A stretch of 64,000 nt of DNA from Chitinophaga silvatica (lineage in GTDB: Bacteria > Bacteroidota > Bacteroidia > Chitinophagales > Chitinophagaceae), in the NCBI RefSeq assembly GCF_003419895.1, contig NZ_QPMM01000002.1, positions 310,001 to 374,000 on the forward strand, in the 5' to 3' direction. Shown piece after piece: positions 17,530 to 24,939 of this stretch. Both the position numbers and the translations under genes were made by a program. Position 1 is the first letter of the stretch, and the number at the start of each line of letters is the position of its first letter. The notes beneath the pieces were generated by a model. That model did no database searches. It saw nothing but the letters and a program-made list of their open reading frames with translations, and had not been told where the DNA came from.

Positions 17530-18282
17530 ATGGAGCAAACAATTAAATGTCTCGTTGTAGATGACGAGCCATTTGCCAGAGACCTAATGGAGAACTATAT
17601 TTCACGGATTCCTTTTTTACATCCTGTAGCATTTTGTGAAAACGCTATGGAAGCCATTGAGGTGTTGCAGACACAACAGATCGACTTACTGTTGTCCGAT
17701 ATTCAGATGCCTAATATAAATGGGCTTGAAATGATCAGATCGCTTAGTAATCCTCCCTTTATTATTTTTACAACAGCATCCAGAGATCATGCTATTGCTG
17801 GTTTTGAGCTCGATGCGGTAGATTATCTAGTAAAGCCTATTTCCTTCGAACGTTTTCTGAAAGCAGTTAATAAGGCAAGAACAACCATTCAGCAGAAAAG
17901 TCTGCAATCTATCGCCGCAGAAGCCGCTAAACCCAAGGCAGCAGCGAATAATCATCTGTTTGTAAAGGATAATAATAAATTTACCAAAATACTGTTCGAT
18001 GATATTCTTTATATTGAGGGAATGAAAGACTATATAAAGATTATCTGCCAGGATAAGTCGATCATTACTTACATGCGAATGAAAGGAATCGAAGACTTAC
18101 TCCCCTCAGATCAGTTTTTCAGAATACATAAATCCTATATTGTAAGGCTGCAGGCAATTAAATCTTTAATGGGCAATACAGTTGAAGTAGTGAATGGTCA
18201 GAACATTATTATTTCTAAAACTGCAAGGCAAGATTTGAAAAGATTATTGGGAATTGCAGGATTTAATGATGAGGAAGAATAA
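17530..18282 (+). CDS. LytTR-family response regulator
   Basis: The 250-residue protein has a receiver domain (residues ~5-120) with the acidic pocket VVDDEP, phosphoacceptor Asp in LLLSDIQMP and the conserved Lys in YLVKPISFERF. A LytTR DNA-binding domain follows (~143-245) with LYIEGMKDYIKI and FFRIHKSYIVRL. It is the partner of the LytS kinase 3 bp upstream. The next gene is the Thr-rich peptide, so that promoter is a likely target. Confidence 0.93.
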   Translation: MEQTIKCLVVDDEPFARDLMENYISRIPFLHPVAFCENAMEAIEVLQTQQIDLLLSDIQMPNINGLEMIRSLSNPPFIIFTTASRDHAIAGFELDAVDYLVKPISFERFLKAVNKARTTIQQKSLQSIAAEAAKPKAAANNHLFVKDNNKFTKILFDDILYIEGMKDYIKIICQDKSIITYMRMKGIEDLLPSDQFFRIHKSYIVRLQAIKSLMGNTVEVVNGQNIIISKTARQDLKRLLGIAGFNDEEE

Positions 18283-18383
18283 CTGTTTGTCGAAAATTTC
18301 GGTAATTACGTCTAATAAACTGTGAGAGTTAACCCTCTTGAACGAATTTCGGCGTGACAAACAATTAATCACTTTTAAATTTG
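18282..18383 (+). promoter_or_regulatory. Control region of the Thr-rich peptide gene
   Basis: The gap before the peptide gene contains GTTTGTC (18285-18291) and GACAAAC (18356-18362) as inverted copies. It also has two near-repeats, CGAAAATTTCGG and CGAATTTCGGCG, and TAAATTTG (18376-18383), which fits the Bacteroidota -7 consensus. ACTGTTTGT (18282) and AGAGTTAAC (18325) each match 8 of 9 positions of the LytTR half-site, but they are 43 nt apart rather than the usual ~21. Transcription from this -7 box would begin near 18390. Confidence 0.35.
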
Positions 18384-18389
18384 TTTATC

Positions 18390-18596
18390 ATGTTAAAAGA
18401 TAACGCTGTTATCAGCCGTTCAATGCTGAAATTCGAGAAAGAAGTTGTTATGAAAGCTGATGTAGCTGTAATTGAAAATCTGAAAGCTGGTAGAACCAGA
18501 GGTACAGCTGCCATGAGTTTACCTACTCAACCTACCACTTACGAAACTTCACCAACTACAACTATTCTTACCACAATAACTACCGGTAAACCTTAA
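18390..18596 (+). CDS. Candidate RiPP precursor: Thr-rich, cysteine-free peptide
   Basis: This is a 68-residue peptide from the ATG at 18390, or 57 residues from the ATG at 18423. The N-terminal part is charged and helical in character (MLKFEKEVVMKADVAVIENL), as expected of a leader. The C-terminal ~34 residues hold 13 Thr and 2 Ser with Pro but no Cys (PTQPTTYETSPTTTILTTI), as expected of a substrate for a dehydratase. It is encoded immediately before a receiver-only gene and a full LanB gene. The lack of Cys means lanthionine rings cannot form within this peptide. No double-glycine cleavage site is visible; GRTRG is a possible basic cleavage region. Its role as a precursor is inferred from composition and position. 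Confidence 0.7.
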   Translation: MLKDNAVISRSMLKFEKEVVMKADVAVIENLKAGRTRGTAAMSLPTQPTTYETSPTTTILTTITTGKP

Positions 18597-18635
18597 TTAA
18601 ATTTATTCATTGTGCTTAACCCCCCTTGTGATACA

Positions 18636-18998
18636 ATGCAATACAGATGCGCGATAATTGATGACGAGCCACTTGCATTAGACATACTAGAAAGCTATAT
18701 CCAAAGAACACCCTATCTGGAACTTGTTACTAAATCCCTGGAATTGAAAACCGTAGCTGATTTAATTGCTGAAAGGAAAGTGGATGTTGTCTTTATGGAT
18801 GTTAATCTAAGAGGTGATAATCGGGAATATATCTCACGACTTATGCAAAATGATTGTGTTTTTATTCTCGTAACGGCATACTCGAGCCGCGAAGTGCAAC
18901 ACCTTTTTCATCGTGGAAAACGTGGTTACTTGGGAAAACCCGCAAGCTATAAAAAGTTTGTCGGAGAAATGGAACGATTGAAGATTGCCTCTTCATAA
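18636..18998 (+). CDS. Receiver-only response regulator (LytTR-type, no output domain)
   Basis: The 120-residue product is a single CheY-like receiver: IIDDEPLALDILESYI (acidic pocket), VVFMDVNLRG (phosphoacceptor Asp), TAYSS, and the conserved Lys in YLGKPASYKKF. Its N-terminus closely resembles that of the full LytTR regulator at 17530, but the LytTR domain is absent, so it may compete for phosphate from the kinase or bind a protein partner. The GTG at 18612 is possible, but the ATG at 18636 gives the normal start. It sits between the peptide and LanB genes on the same strand. Confidence 0.85.
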   Translation: MQYRCAIIDDEPLALDILESYIQRTPYLELVTKSLELKTVADLIAERKVDVVFMDVNLRGDNREYISRLMQNDCVFILVTAYSSREVQHLFHRGKRGYLGKPASYKKFVGEMERLKIASS

Positions 18999-19069
18999 GT
19001 TTTTTCTTAGAAAAAGAAAGTACCTTTATTTAAACACGCGATCAAAAAATTTCGATCCACTGTTTAGAT

Positions 19070-22000
19070 ATGACATGTGCATTACAACCAGCGGACTTCT
19101 TTTTAATTAGAATTCCACTACTGCCTTTTAACACGGTACATCATTTTCATCAAACTACTAATCGCAATACTCAGTCATTTATTGACGAATTACGCCGATT
19201 ATTTAGTGATCCACTCATGCAGGAAGCCGTTTTCCTGGCTAGTGTACCACTTTACGACGAAACATTAAAATGGCTAAATAACCCAAATGATTCTTCCCTC
19301 AAATTACCGTTAGCTTTATACCGGTATCTTATCAGAATGTGTACCCGATGTACTCCATATGGCCTGTTTGCCGGCTGTACAACGGGTACAATATCTGATA
19401 AACCCTCTTCCTTTCATCTACCCCAAAAAATCATTCACCAAAAAATAAAACGCCTCGATATGGGGTATCTGTCAACTTTGTTGAATGAATTAGTCAATAC
19501 CCCCACCATACGTGAACAAATTCTTTTCTATCCCAATGATAGTATCTATAATATTGGTGATAGCTCCAGATATTTCGAATATCAATTGTCTCAACAACGT
19601 AGACAATACTTTATCAGCGCTTTTGCCAGAAATGAGTTTATAGATGAACTCCTGGAAACCGCTACAGACGGCGCTTCCTTAAACACCCTCTCCGAAGTAT
19701 TAACAAGCCAGGATATAGCAGAACCCGATGCTCAGGAGTTTATTAATACACTCATCAATAACCAGGTTCTGGTACCTGGATTAGTACCTGCTATCAGCGA
19801 ACCTGGAGACTTACAGTTTACCACCTTCTTTAAAAAACTGACACCTATAAAGGAATTGTTACAAATTCAACAAACCGGTGTAGCTAGCTATAAACAAATA
19901 TCTTCACTGTTGGATGAGCAGTTTCCCTCCGTACCAGCAAAGGCCCCCGTGCAGGTAGATCTATTCTACCCAAATATCAACAGCAATATTTCAAATACAG
20001 TAATAGTAGATTTACTTTCAGATCTTGAAAAGCTATCTCCATTAGCCTCTGCTCATATCCCTACAGATCTTAACCTTTTTAAGGAACAATTCCTGCAACG
20101 GTACGAACAACAGGAAATTCCACTAATGATAGCCCTGGATAGCGATATTGGAATTGGATATGGACTGATTACAGGCGGAATTGCAAACTATACTCCTCTG
20201 GTAGATGATTTGATATTGCCAGGTAAAGATGTTGAACAGTCTTTAAAATGGAATAGCCTTACCCAGTTTGTATGGCAACAGTTTCTGCAATCACAGCAAC
20301 AGGAAAATCAGATCATCACCATAAAAGAAGAAGATCTCCAAAAACTCTCTGAGCAACTGCCCACTGTGACTATGCCTAATTCCCTTGTTTTAATGGGAAG
20401 CCTGATGGCTGAAAATACTCAACAACTGGAGAATAAAGATTATAAATTCTTACTCAAAACCTGTAGTGGCCCTAATGCACTTGCACTACTCGGCAGATTT
20501 GGCGCCGGTAATCCTGAACTGGCCACTTACATGAGAAACTTTGCCAGAACAGAACAATCTATTGATCCGGAAAAAATATTCGCTGAAATCATTCATCTGC
20601 CGGAAGGTAGAATTGGAAATGTACTACTGCGTCCGAAGATCTACGATTACGAAATTCATTTTCTGGGTAAAAGCAGTGTTGATACTTCATATCAGATTCC
20701 TGTCAGTGACTTGTATGTAAGTGTACGAAATGATAAAGTTGTATTGCGATCCCAACGCTTAAACAAAGAAGTAATCCCCCGACTTACCAGTGCTCATAAT
20801 TTTGTAAGGGGATTAGCGATCTATAAATTCCTCGCAGATTTACAACAACAGGTAGCTATTGGCATACAATGGAATTGGGGGGCTCTTCTCGAACAACCAT
20901 TCTTACCGCGTGTAGCGTTTAAACATCTGATTCTGCAAAGAGCACGTTGGTATATTACTTCAGAATACTATCAGCAGTTGCTGCTGAAATATACACCTGA
21001 AGAGGCTTTGAAGGTATGGCAAAAAAAATATAATGCTCCTGATTTTGTTTTCCTGACCGAGGGCGATAACGAATTACTGATTGATCTTAACAATGAATTT
21101 GCATGCACCTTATTAATTGATAAATTAAATAAGGCAGATGTTGTATTGTATGAAACATTAATGGATGATAATGACAGATTACTGTCTAATGAGGATGGTT
21201 CTTTCTGTAATGAGCTGATCATTCCATTGAAAAATTCGGCCTACCATCACAACGATTCAATAAGTAATAATATTATTTCCGAGCATATACAGCGAAGTTT
21301 TCCGCCTGGTAGTGAATGGTTGTATATTAAAATTTACTGTGGTTTTGCCTGGATTGATAAGCTGCTTGTAAATGCCTTATATCCGCTTATCCAGCAATTG
21401 CAGGCAGTAGGGATGGTAGACAGATGGTTCTTTATCAGATATCAGGATCCTGATGCTCATTTGCGGATTCGGCTGCATCTGACCGATCCGGGTACCCAGC
21501 TGGGCTATGTGCTACAACAAGTACATAACATTTTGCAGTCTTATCTCGATGCGAAAATAGTGCAGCGTATACAATTAGATACCTATGTCAGGGAGACAGA
21601 ACGCTATGCGGCAGAATATATGGAGCTATCAGAGCAGTTTTTCTGGCACGACAGTGAAATGGTGGCCTATTTATTGAGCATTCCGGGCTTAAGATCAGTC
21701 GACCGTTGGTTGCTGGCTCTAAAGGGCGCCAATACCCTCCTGGATGCGGCGGGTTTATCTCCTGTACAAAAGTTGGCCTTATTCCAGCAATTGCAGCAGC
21801 AATTTTTCACCGAACATAGAGGAAACGATGATCTGATGTTGCAACTTAACAAGAAATTCAGGGAACATAGAAAACAGATAGAACTGGCATTAGAGAACAG
21901 CGAAGCATATGCGCTGAATGAGATTTCCACAAGCATTTTTGATAGAAGAACCAGTTCACTCCAAAAAGTGTTCAATGGGCAGATACCTGAGTTTTTACTA

Positions 22001-22117
22001 CCGCATTATCTGCATATGTTCCTGAACCGGATGTTTACAGCTAATGCCAGAATGCAGGAATTGGTTATTTACCATTATTTGATGAAGTACTATTCTTCAG
22101 TAGTTGCAAGGGGCTAG
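19070..22117 (+). CDS. LanB-type lantibiotic dehydratase, full length
   Basis: At 1015 residues the length is that of full class I dehydratases such as NisB (~990). The glutamylation part (~1-700) has IRIPLLPFNT near the start and RMCTRCTPYGLFAGC near residue 90. The C-terminal elimination (SpaB_C) part (~745-1005) has WLYIKIYCG, the diagnostic FFIRYQDPDAHLRIRLH near 785 and LHMFLNRMF near 983, so catalytic Arg and His residues appear retained. Such enzymes use glutamyl-tRNA to dehydrate Ser/Thr to Dha/Dhb. No LanC cyclase, protease or ABC exporter is encoded within 2 kb on either side. The upstream Thr-rich peptide is the obvious substrate. Confidence 0.9.
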   Translation: MTCALQPADFFLIRIPLLPFNTVHHFHQTTNRNTQSFIDELRRLFSDPLMQEAVFLASVPLYDETLKWLNNPNDSSLKLPLALYRYLIRMCTRCTPYGLFAGCTTGTISDKPSSFHLPQKIIHQKIKRLDMGYLSTLLNELVNTPTIREQILFYPNDSIYNIGDSSRYFEYQLSQQRRQYFISAFARNEFIDELLETATDGASLNTLSEVLTSQDIAEPDAQEFINTLINNQVLVPGLVPAISEPGDLQFTTFFKKLTPIKELLQIQQTGVASYKQISSLLDEQFPSVPAKAPVQVDLFYPNINSNISNTVIVDLLSDLEKLSPLASAHIPTDLNLFKEQFLQRYEQQEIPLMIALDSDIGIGYGLITGGIANYTPLVDDLILPGKDVEQSLKWNSLTQFVWQQFLQSQQQENQIITIKEEDLQKLSEQLPTVTMPNSLVLMGSLMAENTQQLENKDYKFLLKTCSGPNALALLGRFGAGNPELATYMRNFARTEQSIDPEKIFAEIIHLPEGRIGNVLLRPKIYDYEIHFLGKSSVDTSYQIPVSDLYVSVRNDKVVLRSQRLNKEVIPRLTSAHNFVRGLAIYKFLADLQQQVAIGIQWNWGALLEQPFLPRVAFKHLILQRARWYITSEYYQQLLLKYTPEEALKVWQKKYNAPDFVFLTEGDNELLIDLNNEFACTLLIDKLNKADVVLYETLMDDNDRLLSNEDGSFCNELIIPLKNSAYHHNDSISNNIISEHIQRSFPPGSEWLYIKIYCGFAWIDKLLVNALYPLIQQLQAVGMVDRWFFIRYQDPDAHLRIRLHLTDPGTQLGYVLQQVHNILQSYLDAKIVQRIQLDTYVRETERYAAEYMELSEQFFWHDSEMVAYLLSIPGLRSVDRWLLALKGANTLLDAAGLSPVQKLALFQQLQQQFFTEHRGNDDLMLQLNKKFREHRKQIELALENSEAYALNEISTSIFDRRTSSLQKVFNGQIPEFLLPHYLHMFLNRMFTANARMQELVIYHYLMKYYSSVVARG

Positions 22118-22213
22118 GCCATTCAACATAATTCATATGTATTAACTAAAATGATTGTTATTTTTAGTTACTGGTTTTTGAGCATCTTTTTCAATCATTG
22201 AAAATTACTAAAT

Positions 22214-23497
22214 ATGAGAACTAAAATGATCCTTCTGGGATGCGTTTCCTTACTTGGATTATTATCCGTGCAATGTTTTGCCGATCATAAAACTAAAGAC
22301 AGTAGTAATCATGCCAAAGTAGATCCTGGTAATGCAGGGTTAACATTACCTGCAGGGTTTCATGCCCAGGCTATTGCTGAAAATCTGGGAGCAGCACGAC
22401 ATATAGCTGTAACTCCTAAAGGAGACATCTATGTGAAAATCTCTTCAGGTAAACCCGGAAATGCCATTGCCGTTTTGCATGATGATAACGGAAAAATGGA
22501 TGTTAAAACATTTGGTACCTATCGCGGAACTGGTATTGCAATAAAAGATGGTTATTTGTATGCTTCCTCTGATGAGGACGTTTTCAGATACAAGTTGGAC
22601 GATCAGTTTCAGGTTATCAACAAAGATCAACCTGAGAAAATTATTACCGGGCTGATCAATCGCCGGCAGCATGAATCGAAGTCAATAGCCCTGGATAATG
22701 ACGGTAATATTTATGTGAATATCGGGGCTTATTCTAACTCCTGTCAGGTTCAGGATCGAGCAAAAGGCTCTAAAGGTATACCTGGTTGTCCGATCCGTGA
22801 TTCAGCGGCAGGAATCTGGCAATTCAGAGCAGATAAGGCTAACCAGACGTATGGTGACGGTAGCAAATTTGCTACTGGTTTACGTAACGTAGTAGGGCTC
22901 GACTGGAACAATCAAAGCAACCACCTCTTTGTGATGCAACATGGGAGAGACGGGCTTTTTGATATGTGGCCTGAGTACTATTCACTTGAACAGGGTAATG
23001 AATTGCCAGCAGAGTGTATGTATAAATTAAATAAGGGAGATGATGCCGGCTGGCCTTATATCTACTATGATGGAATTCAGAACAAGAAAATGCTGGCTCC
23101 GGAGTATGGTGGTGATGGAAAGAAAACAGGTGGAGAAAATGCAATAGACCCAGTAGCTGCTTTCCCTGCGCATATGGCACCGAATGGATTATTGTTTTAT
23201 ACCGGTAACCAATTTCCGGCTAAGTATAAAAATGGTGCCTTTATAGCATTCCATGGTTCATGGAACCGTCAGAAAGGACAAAAAGGATATCTTGTAGCCT
23301 TTGTTCCTTTCAAGGATGGGATGCCAAGTGGTAAATGGGAAGTATTTGCCGATGGTTTTGCAGGAATAAAAGATATTCAGTCACCAGGGCAGGCCCAACA
23401 TCGTCCTTGTGGCTTAGCTCAGGGTCCTGATGGTTCGTTGTACGTAACAGATGATGTTAAAGGAACGGTATATAAAATTACCTATAACGGTAAATAA
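22214..23497 (+). CDS. PQQ-dependent sugar (sorbosone-type) dehydrogenase
   Basis: This is a 427-residue exported protein (signal peptide ~1-24) with the beta-propeller signatures of the soluble-glucose/sorbosone dehydrogenase family: FATGLRNVVGLDWN, MQHGRDGLFDMWPEYYS, NELPAECMYKL, DDAGWPYIYYD and FIAFHGSWNR. The family oxidises sugars or aldehydes in the periplasm with PQQ or similar cofactors. The gene is 8 bp upstream of a cytochrome c gene, which is the likely electron acceptor. The true substrate is unknown. Confidence 0.85.
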   Translation: MRTKMILLGCVSLLGLLSVQCFADHKTKDSSNHAKVDPGNAGLTLPAGFHAQAIAENLGAARHIAVTPKGDIYVKISSGKPGNAIAVLHDDNGKMDVKTFGTYRGTGIAIKDGYLYASSDEDVFRYKLDDQFQVINKDQPEKIITGLINRRQHESKSIALDNDGNIYVNIGAYSNSCQVQDRAKGSKGIPGCPIRDSAAGIWQFRADKANQTYGDGSKFATGLRNVVGLDWNNQSNHLFVMQHGRDGLFDMWPEYYSLEQGNELPAECMYKLNKGDDAGWPYIYYDGIQNKKMLAPEYGGDGKKTGGENAIDPVAAFPAHMAPNGLLFYTGNQFPAKYKNGAFIAFHGSWNRQKGQKGYLVAFVPFKDGMPSGKWEVFADGFAGIKDIQSPGQAQHRPCGLAQGPDGSLYVTDDVKGTVYKITYNGK

Positions 23498-23505
23498 ATG
23501 TAGAT

Positions 23506-23919
23506 ATGAAGAAATGGATGTTGGTAGGCGTAGTATGCGGATTGTGGACAATGGCTGCCGCGCAGACCAAAAAGCCTGCAGCTGCCGGAAGTTCGGCCGT
23601 CAGAGGAAAGAAGGTGTATGAACAATATTGTCTTGCCTGTCACCAGATCGACGGAAGCGGTGTGCCACGTATGAATCCTCCATTGATCAAAACATCCTAT
23701 GTATTAGGAGAAAAAGAACCTTTGATCAATGTGGTTTTAAAAGGTATGGATGCTTCAGTACCCATTGATGATGAGTACTACTCTAATAATATGCCTCCAC
23801 ACGCTTTTTTGAAAGACCAGGAAATTGCAGACGTATTAACATATGTTCGCAGCAATTTTGGCAACAAAGCAAGTGCAGTTACCCCTGCGGAGGTAAAAGC
23901 TGTTAGGGAGAAGAAGTAG
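23506..23919 (+). CDS. Monoheme cytochrome c
   Basis: The 137-residue exported protein has a signal peptide (1-19, ending AAAQ), one CxxCH heme site (CLACHQIDGSG) near residue 42 and the axial Met in NNMPPHAFLKD near 92. EIADVLTYVRSNFGN at the C-terminus is the usual class I cytochrome c helix. It is 8 bp after the PQQ-type dehydrogenase gene and probably accepts its electrons. The coding sequence ends exactly where the palindromic repeat begins. Confidence 0.9.
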   Translation: MKKWMLVGVVCGLWTMAAAQTKKPAAAGSSAVRGKKVYEQYCLACHQIDGSGVPRMNPPLIKTSYVLGEKEPLINVVLKGMDASVPIDDEYYSNNMPPHAFLKDQEIADVLTYVRSNFGNKASAVTPAEVKAVREKK

Positions 23920-24126
23920 TTTCTCGCAAAGGCGCAAAGAAGCTAAGCAGCAAAGGAATTTTTTTATAAGGAATAAAGGATTAAATCGGATGTTTTTAAA
24001 GCTATTGATAGGTTTCAATAATAATATAAACCGATCAATAGTTTTTCAGATAATATTCATATCAATCCTTTATTCCTTATAAAAAAATTCCTTTGCTGCT
24101 TAGCTTCTTTGCTTCTTTGCGAGAAA
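23920..24126. repeat. Long palindromic intergenic repeat element
   Basis: Left arm 23920-23982 and right arm 24064-24126 are 63 nt each and match as reverse complements at 61 of 63 positions. The 81-nt centre holds an inner inverted repeat, CTATTGATAGGTTT with AAACCGATCAATAG, 13 of 14 matching. Arm text such as TCTCGCAAAGGCGCAAAG resembles intergenic repeats that recur in many Bacteroidota genomes. It occupies the whole gap between two convergent genes and could fold into one cruciform or act as a strong bidirectional terminator. It encodes no transposase and shows no clear target-site duplication. Confidence 0.85.
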
Positions 24127-24128
24127 AA

Positions 24129-24737
24129 CTAAGCGTAACTGATGCCCTTTTCAAAGAGGTCTCTGAGTTTGGTTACGCTATCAGATACGGCTTTTAGCTG
24201 GTAGTGTGGATTGTCTTTAAAAGTAACCCAGTTGCCACCCCATAAAAGATCTGGAAATAAGGGAAGTACTTTTGCAGCTAATGCCTTGTACTTAGTATCT
24301 GTGGTGATATAGGCCCCACTCTCAAATAATCCTATATCCCATGCCAGGCCAAAATTATGGTTACTCTGACCTCCTCTTGCATTAGTTACTTTGGGCAGTT
24401 TGTTCCCAAATCTTCCTTGTTTGTAGATCATATCCTGTTCGGCATATGTTCTGGTTCCGGAAATGATTCTTACATCGCTGCCAGTTGTAGTAAAGGCTTT
24501 TAGCACCTGGCGGGCAAGAATTTGTGCTTTGGGGATAAGTGTTACAATGTTACTCTCGCTTCGGGGGTCGAATGTTCCATATTGGAGGGCGATTTGCTGA
24601 CTTTGAGCGGTGAATGCATTATCTGCCGCATCTGTAAGGGGGCCCCATTTTCCATCAAGCTTACCTGTATAAAAGCCTGTGGATTTGAGCAAACGTTGAT
24701 AAAACAGAATATCTGTTTTTAATAATTGATAGCTCAT
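24129..24737 (-). CDS. M15-family peptidoglycan peptidase (endolysin/CwlK-like)
   Basis: In this 202-residue protein, residues ~5-70 (ILFYQRLLKSTGFYTGKLDGKWGP) look like a peptidoglycan-binding segment. Residues ~75-200 carry the M15 zinc site: SNHNFGLAWDIG (His and Asp) near 128-139 and the later His in NPHYQLKA near 177. SGTRTYAEQDMIYKQGR is also typical. These enzymes cut L-Ala-D-Glu or D-Ala-D-Ala bonds in the cell wall. There is no signal peptide, as in phage endolysins and some housekeeping members. It is monocistronic and convergent with the cytochrome gene. Confidence 0.85.
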   Translation of the reverse strand: MSYQLLKTDILFYQRLLKSTGFYTGKLDGKWGPLTDAADNAFTAQSQQIALQYGTFDPRSESNIVTLIPKAQILARQVLKAFTTTGSDVRIISGTRTYAEQDMIYKQGRFGNKLPKVTNARGGQSNHNFGLAWDIGLFESGAYITTDTKYKALAAKVLPLFPDLLWGGNWVTFKDNPHYQLKAVSDSVTKLRDLFEKGISYA

Positions 24738-24883
24738 GGTATAGCATATTTAAATTGCCGGAGGAATAGTTGGTTTTTTATAGGGTGGGGTCAAAATTCA
24801 GGGTAACATCAAAATAAGATATAAGTATCATTTATGCAAGTTATCAGCGTAAAATATATGCTTTTAAATGTTCTCTAAACTTC

Positions 24884-24891
24884 TAATTTTG
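24884..24891 (+). promoter_or_regulatory. -7-box-like element for the SerB-SerA fusion gene
   Basis: TAATTTTG matches the Bacteroidota -7 consensus TAnnTTTG, 48 bp before the GTG start. The -33 region has only a T-rich partial match (CTTTTAAA). Confidence 0.35.
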
Positions 24892-24939
24892 TGCTTCTTT
24901 TCAAATGTTGCCGTATAACGGCCTAATAAACTTCAGATT

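Noticed and set aside
16366-22117. Calling the locus a lanthipeptide (lantibiotic) cluster
   Set aside because: The peptide has no Cys and no LanC gene is nearby, so lanthionine formation is not supported; only Ser/Thr dehydration is.
22214-23919. Treating the PQQ-type dehydrogenase and cytochrome as part of the RiPP locus
   Set aside because: They lie downstream on the same strand, but after a 96-bp gap with an AT-rich inverted repeat (22143-22170), and they form a common stand-alone pair in Bacteroidota.
23836-24018. 60-residue minus-strand open frame through the palindrome
   Set aside because: It is a translation of the repeat arm plus the antisense end of the cytochrome gene; such frames recur wherever this repeat family occurs.
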